From the NCBI GenBank assembly GCA_038239305.1, contig JBBSEW010000007.1, forward strand, positions 41,524-105,523: a stretch of 64,000 nucleotides of DNA, in the 5' to 3' direction. Below the pieces are notes generated by a model, which was not told the origin of the DNA, did not search any database, and worked only from the letters and a program-made list of their open reading frames with translations. Made by a program: the position numbers and the translations under genes. This document shows positions 24,862 through 32,727 of this stretch, one piece after another (the stretch's first letter is position 1; each line of letters opens with the position of its first letter). Origin of the DNA: JALYUA01 sp038239305 (GTDB lineage: Bacteria > Acidobacteriota > Thermoanaerobaculia > UBA5066 > Gp7-AA6).

Positions 24862-25644
24862 TCAGCGCCGCGACGTGGATCGGACTCGGACGGTCCCGTG
24901 GCCCGTCTGGACGGCGGCGTAGCCGAGCGATCCATCGGGCGGTTTCACTTCGACGACCGTCAGGGATTGCGGGCGGCGGAGGGACCGGCGGTCAAACGGG
25001 AGGTAGCGCGCGTCGACTCCGTTGATGGACGCCCTCGGGTCGGAGAACACGTAGCCTCGGTCCGGGTAGTGGACCTCGATCCATCGGTGGTAGGCGCCTC
25101 CGATCGCGGGCTCATAGCGGTCCGTGCCCGGATCCGTGCGCAGGATTCCCTGGACGGTACGCGCCGGGATCGCCACTCTCCGGAGGAGGTCGACAGCGAG
25201 CTCGGCGAAGCCCACGCAGTAGGCGCGCTTCGAAGAGAACACCGCCGCCGGATCCTGGTTGCGGAGGCGGTCGGGATCGTAGGCCACGTCCCGGGCGATC
25301 GCCAGGAGGATCCGCCGGACCGCCTCGGCCTGGGTGGCGCTCCCCTTCGCGAGATCTGCCGCGAACGTGTCGCGTTCGGGCGCCGGCGGGAGCGCAGCGT
25401 CCCGTGTGTTTCCCGTCGGAAAGGGGGCGCGGCTCTCGAGCGGAGAGTCGGACACGCGGACACGAAGCTCGACGCTTCCGTCGCCCGCAGTGACGACGGC
25501 GAGAGAGTAACCGTCGTTGTCGTACTGGTCGAAGAGGCGGGCGTCGGCGCCTCCGGCGCGATATGTGGCGATCTGCTCCGCGCCCGAGGCGCCCGCGGCC
25601 AGGGATGCCGCGAGGAGAAGCATCGCGGCGGAGCGGCGTATCAC
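24862..25644 (-). CDS. Secreted transglutaminase-like (papain-fold) protein
   Basis: 260 aa with a signal peptide (MLLLAASLAAGASG). The transglutaminase core is clear: Cys143 in RAYCVGFAEL, His186 in GAYHRWIEVHYPDRGYVFSDP and Asp202 form the triad. Bacterial members are usually periplasmic cysteine peptidases or peptide cross-link hydrolases; the substrate is unknown. Its ATG 25644 overlaps the nusB end region (nusB stop at 25641, ATGA), so it is the last gene of the ribH-nusB unit. Confidence 0.87.
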   Translation of the reverse strand: MIRRSAAMLLLAASLAAGASGAEQIATYRAGGADARLFDQYDNDGYSLAVVTAGDGSVELRVRVSDSPLESRAPFPTGNTRDAALPPAPERDTFAADLAKGSATQAEAVRRILLAIARDVAYDPDRLRNQDPAAVFSSKRAYCVGFAELAVDLLRRVAIPARTVQGILRTDPGTDRYEPAIGGAYHRWIEVHYPDRGYVFSDPRASINGVDARYLPFDRRSLRRPQSLTVVEVKPPDGSLGYAAVQTGHGTVRVRSTSRR

Positions 25645-26063
25645 GCCGCGGGGCCTTCGTCCGGTTTCGCTTTCAGAACGCCGTCCAGGATGCCGTTGAT
25701 GAATTGCGAGGAGCGCGGCGTCGAGAACCGTTTCGCGATCTCCAGTGCCTCGTCGATCACGACGGGCTGCGGCGTCGAGGGCTCGTGGAGCAGCTCGAAG
25801 AGGGCGAGGCGAAGAATATTGCGATCGACGATCGGCATCCGGGCGAGCCGCCAGTGGTCGGCCTGCCGGGAGATGATCTCGTCCAGCCGCGTGCGGTGCT
25901 CGAGGGTGCCGGAGACGAGGCGTTCCGTGAACTCGCGGATGCCTTCCGGCGCCTTCTGCAGGTCGGCGTTGCGGCGGAACATCTCGTCCGCGGCCGTGCC
26001 GGCCACGTCGTTCTCGAAGAGCATCTGCAGGGCGAGCTCGCGCGCTTTTCTCCGGGCCCCCAT
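25641..26063 (-). CDS. nusB: Transcription antitermination factor NusB
   Basis: 140 aa, all helical, starting MGARRKARELALQMLFENDV, with the C-terminal family block VVIDEALEIAKRFSTPRSSQFINGILDGVL. NusB binds boxA RNA with S10 in rRNA antitermination. ATG 26063 overlaps the ribH stop (ATGA). ribH-nusB is a conserved pair. Confidence 0.96.
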   Translation of the reverse strand: MGARRKARELALQMLFENDVAGTAADEMFRRNADLQKAPEGIREFTERLVSGTLEHRTRLDEIISRQADHWRLARMPIVDRNILRLALFELLHEPSTPQPVVIDEALEIAKRFSTPRSSQFINGILDGVLKAKPDEGPAA

Positions 26064-26560
26064 CAGCGCTTCCGGAGCCGGCGCTTGAGGTTCGCCATCT
26101 CGACCACCGCCTCGGCCGCTTCCGCTCCCTTGCTCATGCGGGCGCGCGCCTGCGCCATCGTGTCGCAGGTCAGAAGACCGAATCCGATGGGACGGCCGGT
26201 TTCCGCGGAGAGAGCCGCGAGAGCGTTGCCGACGGCCAGTCCGAGCACTTCGTGGTGCGTCGTCTCCCCTCGGACCACGGCACCGAGCGCGACAACGCCG
26301 TCGCAGGAACGGGAGTCGAGGGCCATCCGGGCGGAGGCGGGCAGCTCGAACGCTCCCGGAACGCGGAGAATGGTGAGATGCGAGTCGCGGGCGCCCCGTT
26401 CGCGCAGCGCGCCGAGAGCCGAGGCGAGCAAACCGTCCGTGATCGTCGGATTCCAGCGGGCGCAGATTACCGTGAGGCGCAGGCGAGACGCATCGGCCTC
26501 CCCCTCCACTTCCCGGAGGGAGGCGGGGCCCGCAAGGCGTGCGACTCGACGGCTGCTCAA
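26063..26560 (-). CDS. ribH: 6,7-dimethyl-8-ribityllumazine synthase
   Basis: Lumazine synthase with CARWNPTITDGLL, VPGAFELP, GAVVRGETTHHEVLG (His-His catalytic region) and GRPIGFGLLTCDT. It joins the ribityl pyrimidine to the four-carbon unit in riboflavin synthesis; ribF is at 61.4 kb. I chose TTG 26560 because GAAGGGA precedes it and an extended -10 lies 25 nt upstream. GTG 26509 would give 148 aa, closer to the normal length, but has a poor ribosome site. Confidence 0.93.
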   Translation of the reverse strand: MSSRRVARLAGPASLREVEGEADASRLRLTVICARWNPTITDGLLASALGALRERGARDSHLTILRVPGAFELPASARMALDSRSCDGVVALGAVVRGETTHHEVLGLAVGNALAALSAETGRPIGFGLLTCDTMAQARARMSKGAEAAEAVVEMANLKRRLRKR

Positions 26561-26585
26561 AGATCGGTCCCTTCGAAGGAGGCGG

Positions 26586-26594
26586 ATGATAGCA
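26586..26594 (-). promoter_or_regulatory. Extended -10 promoter TGCTATCAT of ribH-nusB
   Basis: TG-C-TATCAT on the minus strand, 25 nt before TTG 26560, in the 77-bp gap after the PfkB gene. Confidence 0.4.
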
Positions 26595-26637
26595 GGTTGG
26601 GTCGTGCCTCGCCGGTCCAGGCTCGCGGTCGGGGTCT

Positions 26638-27657
26638 TCAGGCGCCCGTTTCGAGCGCTTTCCGCCCCGCCAACGCCGGCTCCGCCCCGAAGTTGCGCTC
26701 GTAGCGGGCCGAGAAATCGCTCCACGCGTACCGCGGCGGCTGAGGACCCGGCGACTCGAGGCCGTAGACGGCCGCGATACTGCCCATCCGGCCCGCGACT
26801 TCCCAGGAAAGGCCAGCCCGGAGGCCCCGGAGAAGGCCGGCGCGAAACGCGTCTCCGACGCCGGTGGGGTCGAGTGCCGGGCTCTCGAGCTTCGCCGCGG
26901 GGATCCGATGGCGAATCGGAGACGTCCCCGCGGACAGGACGATGGTCGACCCCGACTCGCCGTGCGTCTCGATGACCGTGGGAACGCGCCTCTCAATTTC
27001 TTCCGCGGACCAGCCGGTCTTCGCCGTCAGGATGCCCATCTCGTAGTCGTTCGCGATGAGAATCGCAGCGCCCTGAAGGCCCGCCTTCAGGTCGTCCCCG
27101 GCCAGGCGGGCGACCTGCTGGCTCGGGTCGTAGAGGAACGGGATTTCGGCCGCCCGACACTCGTCCGCATACCGCGCCATGGCCGCCGGATCGTTCGGCG
27201 ATATCAGGACGAGCGCGCAGTCAGCGGGGTCGAGGTCGCCGATCGAGAGCTCCCGCGCCCGCGCCATGGCTCCCGTGTAAAACGACGCGAGCTGGTTCTG
27301 GTCGAGGTCCGTCGAGACGAAGAACGACGCCGTGAAGATGTCGGGGCAGATCCGAAGGTGCGTGACGTCCACGCCCTCCCCTTCCAGCCGTTCGCGGTAC
27401 TGGGCCGCGTCCGGTCCCGCCGTTGCGAACAGGATCGGCTTCTCGCCCAGAAGGGCGAGGCCGTAGGCGATGTTCGCCGCGCAACCTCCCTCGACGCGCC
27501 GCATTTCGTCGACGAGAAACGAAACGGACAGGCGGGACATCTGGTCCGGTATCAGTTGCTCGACGAACCGGCCCGGAAACGTCATCAGGTAGTCGAACGC
27601 CACCGAGCCCGTGACGACGAGGCGGCCCGAGCGCCGCGAGAGGTCGAACGCGGTCAC
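26638..27657 (-). CDS. PfkB-family nucleoside/sugar kinase (adenosine kinase-like)
   Basis: 339 aa from GTG 27657, overlapping the mtnP stop (GTGA). PfkB motifs: GGCAANIAYGLALLG near residue 60-75, and DPTGVGDAFRAGLLRG near 270, whose Asp is the catalytic base. The N-terminus VVTGSVAFDYLMTFPG is shared with the adenosine kinase-like members often found beside methylthioadenosine phosphorylase. Likely phosphorylates adenosine or a related nucleoside in salvage; another sugar is possible. Confidence 0.88.
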   Translation of the reverse strand: MTAFDLSRRSGRLVVTGSVAFDYLMTFPGRFVEQLIPDQMSRLSVSFLVDEMRRVEGGCAANIAYGLALLGEKPILFATAGPDAAQYRERLEGEGVDVTHLRICPDIFTASFFVSTDLDQNQLASFYTGAMARARELSIGDLDPADCALVLISPNDPAAMARYADECRAAEIPFLYDPSQQVARLAGDDLKAGLQGAAILIANDYEMGILTAKTGWSAEEIERRVPTVIETHGESGSTIVLSAGTSPIRHRIPAAKLESPALDPTGVGDAFRAGLLRGLRAGLSWEVAGRMGSIAAVYGLESPGPQPPRYAWSDFSARYERNFGAEPALAGRKALETGA

Positions 27658-28517
27658 AGGTACCTCCCCGCGATCGGCGTCAGGCGGCGCCGCGCCTCTT
27701 CCGAGATCACTTTGCGGTCCGTGAGGATCCCGTAGCGCATCGCGTCCCGGCAGGAGCATCGCCGGACCGGCGAGACGCGCTCGACGGCGGCGCGCATGGA
27801 CTTGCGCGCACCCGCCGCGTTCTCGGACAGAATCGCGAGAATGGATTCGACGGAGACGGGCTCGGTCGATTCGCGCCAGCAATCGTAGTCGGTCACGAGC
27901 GCGAGCGAGGCGTAACAGATCTCCGCTTCCCGGGCGAGACGGGCCTCCGTGAGGTTGGTCATCCCGACGACGTCCGCCCCCCACGAGCGATAGAGGTTCG
28001 ACTCCGCTCGAGTCGAAAATTGCGGGCCTTCCATGCAGACATATGTCCCGCCCGTGTGCACGGAGAGGCCGGCGGCCCGCGCGCTCTCGGCGAGCGCGGA
28101 GGACAGATCCGGGCAGACGGGATCCGCGAAAGAGGCGTGAGCCGTAACGCCCCGGTCGAAGAAAGTATCGGTGCGATGGCGGGTCCGGTCGATGAACTGA
28201 TTCGGGATCACCGCGTGGCGCGGCGCGTACTCTTCCTTCAGGCTGCCGACGGCGGATGCCGACAGCAGCGCGTCGCAGCCGAGCATCTTGAACCCGCAGA
28301 TGTTCGCACGGTAATTGATCTCGGTCGGGGAATATCGGTGGCCGCGCGCATGGCGCGAGAAGAACACGACCGGTATGCCGCCGAGCCGCCCCGTGAAATA
28401 GGAATCCGAAGGCGCCCCGAACGGCGTCTCGAGCTTCTCTTCCTTCAGCTCGTCGATTCCCGTGAGGTCATAGACGCCGCTTCCCCCGATCAATCCGATC
28501 CGGCCCCGTTCCTTCAT
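27654..28517 (-). CDS. mtnP: S-methyl-5'-thioadenosine phosphorylase
   Basis: 287 aa with GLIGGSGVYDLTGI, FFSRHARGHRYSPTEINYRANI, TYVCMEGPQFSTRAESNLYR and GADVVGMTNLTEARLAREAEICYASLALVTDYDCW, the MTAP signature set. It splits 5'-methylthioadenosine with phosphate to adenine and methylthioribose 1-phosphate, in methionine salvage. The ATG overlaps the Gfo/Idh gene stop (ATGA) and its stop overlaps the PfkB kinase, so kinase and phosphorylase are co-expressed. Confidence 0.95.
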   Translation of the reverse strand: MKERGRIGLIGGSGVYDLTGIDELKEEKLETPFGAPSDSYFTGRLGGIPVVFFSRHARGHRYSPTEINYRANICGFKMLGCDALLSASAVGSLKEEYAPRHAVIPNQFIDRTRHRTDTFFDRGVTAHASFADPVCPDLSSALAESARAAGLSVHTGGTYVCMEGPQFSTRAESNLYRSWGADVVGMTNLTEARLAREAEICYASLALVTDYDCWRESTEPVSVESILAILSENAAGARKSMRAAVERVSPVRRCSCRDAMRYGILTDRKVISEEARRRLTPIAGRYL

Positions 28518-29497
28518 CCGACCATCCCCTTTTCCGAAGCGTTCGCGGCCTGCCGGGCGATCGCCTCCTGAACCCGAGCCGCGAGCGCGAGGGCGTCGCG
28601 GCCGACCGTTCCGGAAACGAGCGGCGTGCCGCGCTCGCGAACACACGTCACGAAATCAGCCATCTCGCGCGCCAGCGGCTCCCCCCGCTCGACGGGAACC
28701 GGAAAAGGCACGATTTCCGCCGCTCCTGTTTCGCGCGTGAGCCGGTATCCCTGAACGGATTGAGCCTGCATGTCCACCGAGAGGGAAAGGTCCGGCGCGA
28801 AGATCCGGCACGTCCGGACTTTGTCGGAGGATACGCGCGACGCCGTCAGGTTCGCGACGCATCCGCCGGCGAAGACCACCCGCGCATTCGCCATGTCGAT
28901 CATCGGTGTGAGGACCGGCATCCCGACGGCCTGGACGTCCAGCGCGTCTCCTCCGGCAATGGCCCGCACGATCTGCAGGTCGTGGATCATGAGGTCGAGC
29001 ACGACGTCGACGTCGAGGCTGCGCGAGGTGAAAACGCCGAGGCGATGGACCTCCACGTAGCGCACGTCCGACGCCATCGCGAGCGCCGCCTGGACGGCGG
29101 GGTTGTATCGCTCGACGTGCCCGACCTGCATCACCCGTCCGTTCGTCCGCGCGCACTCCAGGAGCGCGTCCGCCTCCGCCAGACTGGCGGCGACGGGCTT
29201 TTCGATCAGAACATCGCATCCGCGATCCATGAGCTCGCGGGCGATCTCCGCGTGGGAGACCGTCGGCGTCGCGACGACCACGGCTTCCGCGAGCGAGGCG
29301 ACCTCCTCGAGCGAGGAGAGCATGGGAATTCCGAACTCGCGGCCGACTTCCTCGGCCCGCCCGGCGTGGCGATCGAGCAGTCCGACGCATTGGACTCCGC
29401 GCATCGAAGCCGCGATGCGGGCGTGGTGACGTCCCAGATGTCCCACTCCCACAACGGCGACACGGACGTCCCGCCCCCCCGGGCTCCGGTCCGTCAC
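28514..29497 (-). CDS. Gfo/Idh/MocA-family oxidoreductase, possibly a GnnA-type lipid A enzyme
   Basis: 327 aa from GTG 29497 (overlap with lpxA stop, GTGA). Rossmann motif VAVVGVGHLGRHHARIAA near residues 12-29, and CDVLIEKPVA with the conserved EKP Lys near residue 100, followed by QVGHVERYNP. Directly downstream of lpxA. In Acidithiobacillus and Leptospira a Gfo/Idh oxidase (GnnA) makes the 3-keto UDP-GlcNAc used for amide-linked lipid A. The partner aminotransferase GnnB is not in this window, so the role is inferred from position only. Confidence 0.9.
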   Translation of the reverse strand: MTDRSPGGRDVRVAVVGVGHLGRHHARIAASMRGVQCVGLLDRHAGRAEEVGREFGIPMLSSLEEVASLAEAVVVATPTVSHAEIARELMDRGCDVLIEKPVAASLAEADALLECARTNGRVMQVGHVERYNPAVQAALAMASDVRYVEVHRLGVFTSRSLDVDVVLDLMIHDLQIVRAIAGGDALDVQAVGMPVLTPMIDMANARVVFAGGCVANLTASRVSSDKVRTCRIFAPDLSLSVDMQAQSVQGYRLTRETGAAEIVPFPVPVERGEPLAREMADFVTCVRERGTPLVSGTVGRDALALAARVQEAIARQAANASEKGMVG

Positions 29498-30273
29498 CGA
29501 TGGAATCCGCGCTTGCTGCCCTTGATGAACTCCACGAGATCGTCGACGTCCGGCTGCCCTGTCAGCTCCGCCTCGATCCGTTCGAGTGCCTGCGTCGTAT
29601 TGAGCTTGGACCGCACCAGCAGGCGATACGCACGCGACAGCCCCTCGAGGCGCTCCTCCGAGAATCCGTTGCGTTTCAACCCGATCGAGTTCAGGCCATA
29701 CGTCTTCGCCTCCATGCCGTCCGTCTTCGAGAACGGCAGTACGTCCTGGCGGATCTGGGCGTAGGCGCCCACGAACGCATACTTGCCGATCCGCGTGAAC
29801 TGGTGGGCCGCTGCGAAGGCGCCGAGGATCGCATGGTCGCCCACGTCGACGTGTCCCGCGAGCGCGGCGCAATTCGCGAACACGACCCGGGAGCCGATCC
29901 GGCAGTCGTGCGCGACGTGGCTGTACGACATGAAGTAGCCCTCGTCGCCGATCACGGTTTCTCCCCGGCCGGTGACGGTCCCGCGGTGGACGGTCATGAA
30001 CTCGCGGAACACATTGCGCGCGCCGACGACGAGCCGCGTCGGCTCGCCGTGATACTTCAGATCCTGGGGCTCGAGGCCGAGAACCGCGTGCGGAAAAATC
30101 CGGTTTCCGTCGCCGAACTCGGAGGGCCCGGAGAGGTGCGCGTGTGCGCCGACCACGGTTCCCTTCCCGAGCCGCACGTTCTCGCCGATGACCGCGTACG
30201 GACCGACCTCCACGCCCTCGGCCAGCTCGGCGCCGTCCGAAACGATCGCGGTCGGATGGACGGAAGCCGTCAC
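29494..30273 (-). CDS. lpxA: UDP-N-acetylglucosamine acyltransferase
   Basis: 259 aa from GTG 30273 (GTGA overlap with fabZ). Left-handed beta-helix hexapeptide repeats across about residues 1-185. The catalytic His is in YSHVAHDCRIG, followed by CAALAGHVDVGDHAILGAFAAAHQFTRIG. The C-terminal helices include GFSEERLEGLSRAYRLL. First acylation of lipid A synthesis: transfer of 3-hydroxyacyl from ACP to UDP-GlcNAc (or to its 3-amino form, see the Gfo/Idh neighbour). Confidence 0.96.
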   Translation of the reverse strand: MTASVHPTAIVSDGAELAEGVEVGPYAVIGENVRLGKGTVVGAHAHLSGPSEFGDGNRIFPHAVLGLEPQDLKYHGEPTRLVVGARNVFREFMTVHRGTVTGRGETVIGDEGYFMSYSHVAHDCRIGSRVVFANCAALAGHVDVGDHAILGAFAAAHQFTRIGKYAFVGAYAQIRQDVLPFSKTDGMEAKTYGLNSIGLKRNGFSEERLEGLSRAYRLLVRSKLNTTQALERIEAELTGQPDVDDLVEFIKGSKRGFHR

Positions 30274-30716
30274 GGCCGGTCGACCAGGGCGGACATGAGC
30301 TCCGCTTCCGCGCACAGCTTCCCCTCGACCGTAGCCCTCGCGCGGCACTTGCAGAGGCGCGTCTTCACGGAAACGATCTCCGCCTCGATGCGGAGCTGGT
30401 CCCCCGGAACGACGGGCCGCCGGAACTTGCAGCGATCGACGCTCGTCAGGTACAGAAGCTTGCGCTCCTCCGCCGGCACGGGGCCGAGCAGGCCCACCCC
30501 CGCGACCTGCGCCATGGCCTCCACGATCAGCACTCCGGGCATTACCGGGTTTCCGGGGAAGTGTCCCTGGAAGAACTCCTCGTTGAAAGTAACGTTCTTG
30601 ATTCCGACGACGCGTTTGCCCGGCTCGAGCTCCAGGATCCGGTCCACGAGCAGGAAGGGGTAACGGTGCGGAAGGATCTTCATGATCTCTGTGATTCCGA
30701 GCTCCACGCTAGACAT
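30270..30716 (-). CDS. fabZ: 3-hydroxyacyl-[acyl-carrier-protein] dehydratase FabZ
   Basis: 148 aa hotdog protein with ILPHRYPFLLVDRI and the active-site stretch GHFPGNPVMPGVLIVEAMAQ (catalytic His and Glu). Dehydrates 3-hydroxyacyl-ACP in fatty acid synthesis and so competes for the lipid A precursor. Start overlaps lpxD by 8 bp and stop overlaps lpxA, giving the usual lpxD-fabZ-lpxA order. Confidence 0.97.
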   Translation of the reverse strand: MSSVELGITEIMKILPHRYPFLLVDRILELEPGKRVVGIKNVTFNEEFFQGHFPGNPVMPGVLIVEAMAQVAGVGLLGPVPAEERKLLYLTSVDRCKFRRPVVPGDQLRIEAEIVSVKTRLCKCRARATVEGKLCAEAELMSALVDRP

Positions 30717-31806
30717 CCTTTCCGCGGCCGCCGGCCGCTCTCTCGAGTGTCGCGAGCCGTCGGAGAAGCTCCGGCAACCGGCCGATCAGCGCCGCTCGCT
30801 TGAGAAACTCCCGGTGCGGAGCGGCCGGCATGCCCGAGACGACCGCTCCGGGCGGAACGTTCCCGGCAGTCAGAACGCCGGACTGGCCCGTCAGAGTCGA
30901 GCCCTCTCCCACCGTCGCATGATCGCCGACGCCCGCCTGGCCCGCCAGCGTCGCCCGCGATCCGATCCGGGACGATCCCGCGATCCCGGCCTGGCCGCAC
31001 ACGAGCGCGTGCTCGCCGACAACCACGTTATGCCCGACCTGGACGAGGTTGTCGATCTTCGTGCCCCGCCCGATCACGGTTTCGCCGAGCGTCGCGCGGT
31101 CGATCGTGGTGTTCGCACCGATATCCACGTCATCCTCGATCCGGACGATTCCGAGCTGAGGAATCTTCCGGTGGGCCGCACCGTCCCAGACGTATCCGAA
31201 CCCGTCGGATCCGATGACGGCACCCGAATGGACCGCGCAGCGCTCGCCGATACGGCATCCCGCGAGGATCGTCGCGTTCGCATGGATCCAGGTGTCGTCG
31301 CCGATCTCGACGCTCTCCCCGACGTACGCGCCGCCGGCGATGACCACGCGCGCGCCGATGCGGGCGCCGGCCCGAACGATCGCGCCCGCGGCGACCGAGG
31401 TCCCACGCCCGATCCGGGCGGTGCGGTCGACGTGGGCCCGCGGCGACACGCCGGCCTTCGGCCGCCGGGGAGGATGCAGGACTCCGAGCCACAGGGCGAA
31501 CGCGGCAGCCGGATTGGCCACCACGATGGCGGGATGGCCGGCCGCGTCGATTTCGGCACGGACGAGGAGCGCCCCGGCCGCGCTCGCCCCGGCCTCTCCG
31601 GCGCGCCGCGAGTCGGCGACCCACGAGAGGTCGGTGGATGACGCCCGGTCGAGAGATTCGACGCCCTTCAGCCGGAGGTCCGCCGGGCCCGAGACCCGGC
31701 CGCCCACGGCTGCCGCGACCTCGCCGAGCGTAAAAAAACGGCCGCCGGGCGCCGTATCCGCCCCGCGGCCGCTTTGTCCCGATCGCCGCTTCGTTGCGCG
31801 CTTCAC
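30709..31806 (-). CDS. lpxD: UDP-3-O-(3-hydroxyacyl)glucosamine N-acyltransferase
   Basis: 365 aa: an N-terminal uridine-binding domain (about 25-110), hexapeptide beta-helix (about 115-320) with HSGAVIGSDGFGYVWDG, IDRATLGETVIGRGTKIDNLVQVGHNVVVGEHA (catalytic His in VGHN) and GQAGIAGS, and a C-terminal helix. Third step of lipid A synthesis. A basic N-terminal extension of about 20 residues is unusual, so a later start is possible. It follows the Skp-like gene after 22 bp. Confidence 0.95.
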   Translation of the reverse strand: MKRATKRRSGQSGRGADTAPGGRFFTLGEVAAAVGGRVSGPADLRLKGVESLDRASSTDLSWVADSRRAGEAGASAAGALLVRAEIDAAGHPAIVVANPAAAFALWLGVLHPPRRPKAGVSPRAHVDRTARIGRGTSVAAGAIVRAGARIGARVVIAGGAYVGESVEIGDDTWIHANATILAGCRIGERCAVHSGAVIGSDGFGYVWDGAAHRKIPQLGIVRIEDDVDIGANTTIDRATLGETVIGRGTKIDNLVQVGHNVVVGEHALVCGQAGIAGSSRIGSRATLAGQAGVGDHATVGEGSTLTGQSGVLTAGNVPPGAVVSGMPAAPHREFLKRAALIGRLPELLRRLATLERAAGGRGKDV

Positions 31807-31828
31807 CGGGGAGGGAGTGTAGCCCGGC

Positions 31829-32458
31829 TTACGGCTTTTTCGGCGCAGGCGTCGTCTTCGCGGCCGGGGCGGCGCCGCCCGGCTTGGGAGCTGCAGTTCC
31901 CGAGGCGGCGGCCGGCTTCGGGAGGGCGACCGTCGTGTTGATGCGCTTCAGCACGTCATCGGTGACGTCCGTCGCTTCGTCGGCGTAGATGATTCCGGCC
32001 CGGGAGTCGAGAACGACGGCGTAGTGCTTCTCCTTGAAGTAATCCTTCACGACCGGCCCGATGCGACCCTCGAGGGCTCCCATCTCCTTGCGCTCGGCCT
32101 CCGTCAGATCCTTCTGGGCGTCTTCCTGCATCCGCTTCCAGGCCTTCTGCTTGTCATCGGCCTGTTTTTCGAGCGCCTCGCGCTTGTCGGCCGGCATCGA
32201 CTGGCCCTGATCGTTCAGTTTCTGGACGAGATCCCGGGCTTCCTTCTCGACGCGATCCAGGTCTTCCTTTTTGGCGTCGGAGATCTTCTTGAGACGTGCG
32301 TACGCCTCCTTGCCCGGAGCGGACTCCAGGGCGAGTCGCTGGGAGTTGATGATCGCGATCGAGCCCGGAACGGCGGCGGTCGCGGAAGCCGCGCCCGTCT
32401 GCGCGGCGGCAATCGCCGTCACACCAGCCGTCAGGATCGACAAGGCAATGCGTTTCAT
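31829..32458 (-). CDS. skp: OmpH/Skp-family periplasmic chaperone
   Basis: 209 aa from ATG 32458, with AAGGAG 6 nt upstream. Signal peptide MKRIALSILTAGVTAIAAAQ. The OmpH fold: short strand (IAIINSQRLALES), long charged coiled-coil arms (about 55-125), then AVVLDSRAGIIYADEATDVTDDVLKRIN. An Ala/Pro/Lys tail ends the protein. It holds unfolded outer-membrane proteins for BamA; bamA is the next gene upstream and lpxD follows, the classical bamA-skp-lpxD order. Confidence 0.92.
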   Translation of the reverse strand: MKRIALSILTAGVTAIAAAQTGAASATAAVPGSIAIINSQRLALESAPGKEAYARLKKISDAKKEDLDRVEKEARDLVQKLNDQGQSMPADKREALEKQADDKQKAWKRMQEDAQKDLTEAERKEMGALEGRIGPVVKDYFKEKHYAVVLDSRAGIIYADEATDVTDDVLKRINTTVALPKPAAASGTAAPKPGGAAPAAKTTPAPKKP

Positions 32459-32581
32459 TTCGATCTCCTTACGTGTTCTTGCTGCGCGAAGCGCCAAAGA
32501 CTAGCAGAGTCTGGGAGGGGAAAACAGAAGGAACCTCGGGGAATTCCGCCAATAAGGACAGAATCGAGTGGTCCGACAGAA

Positions 32582-32648
32582 GATCGGGTGATCGGGTGAT
32601 CGGATGATCGGGTGATCAATCAGGTGAATCGGGCAATCAGACGATCGG
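32582..32648. repeat. GATCGGGT 8-nt tandem repeats between bamA and skp
   Basis: Perfect and near-perfect copies (GATCGGGT x2, GATCGGAT, GATCGGGT, then degenerate units) in the 269-bp skp-bamA spacer 32459-32727. No gene is seen there. Confidence 0.9.
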
Positions 32649-32727
32649 AGCCTTTCTGGGGGGCTCGCTGTCATGGGGGGCAGGAGATTGGTCGGGGTTT
32701 CGGAGGCGGCCAGCGGATAGACGGGGG

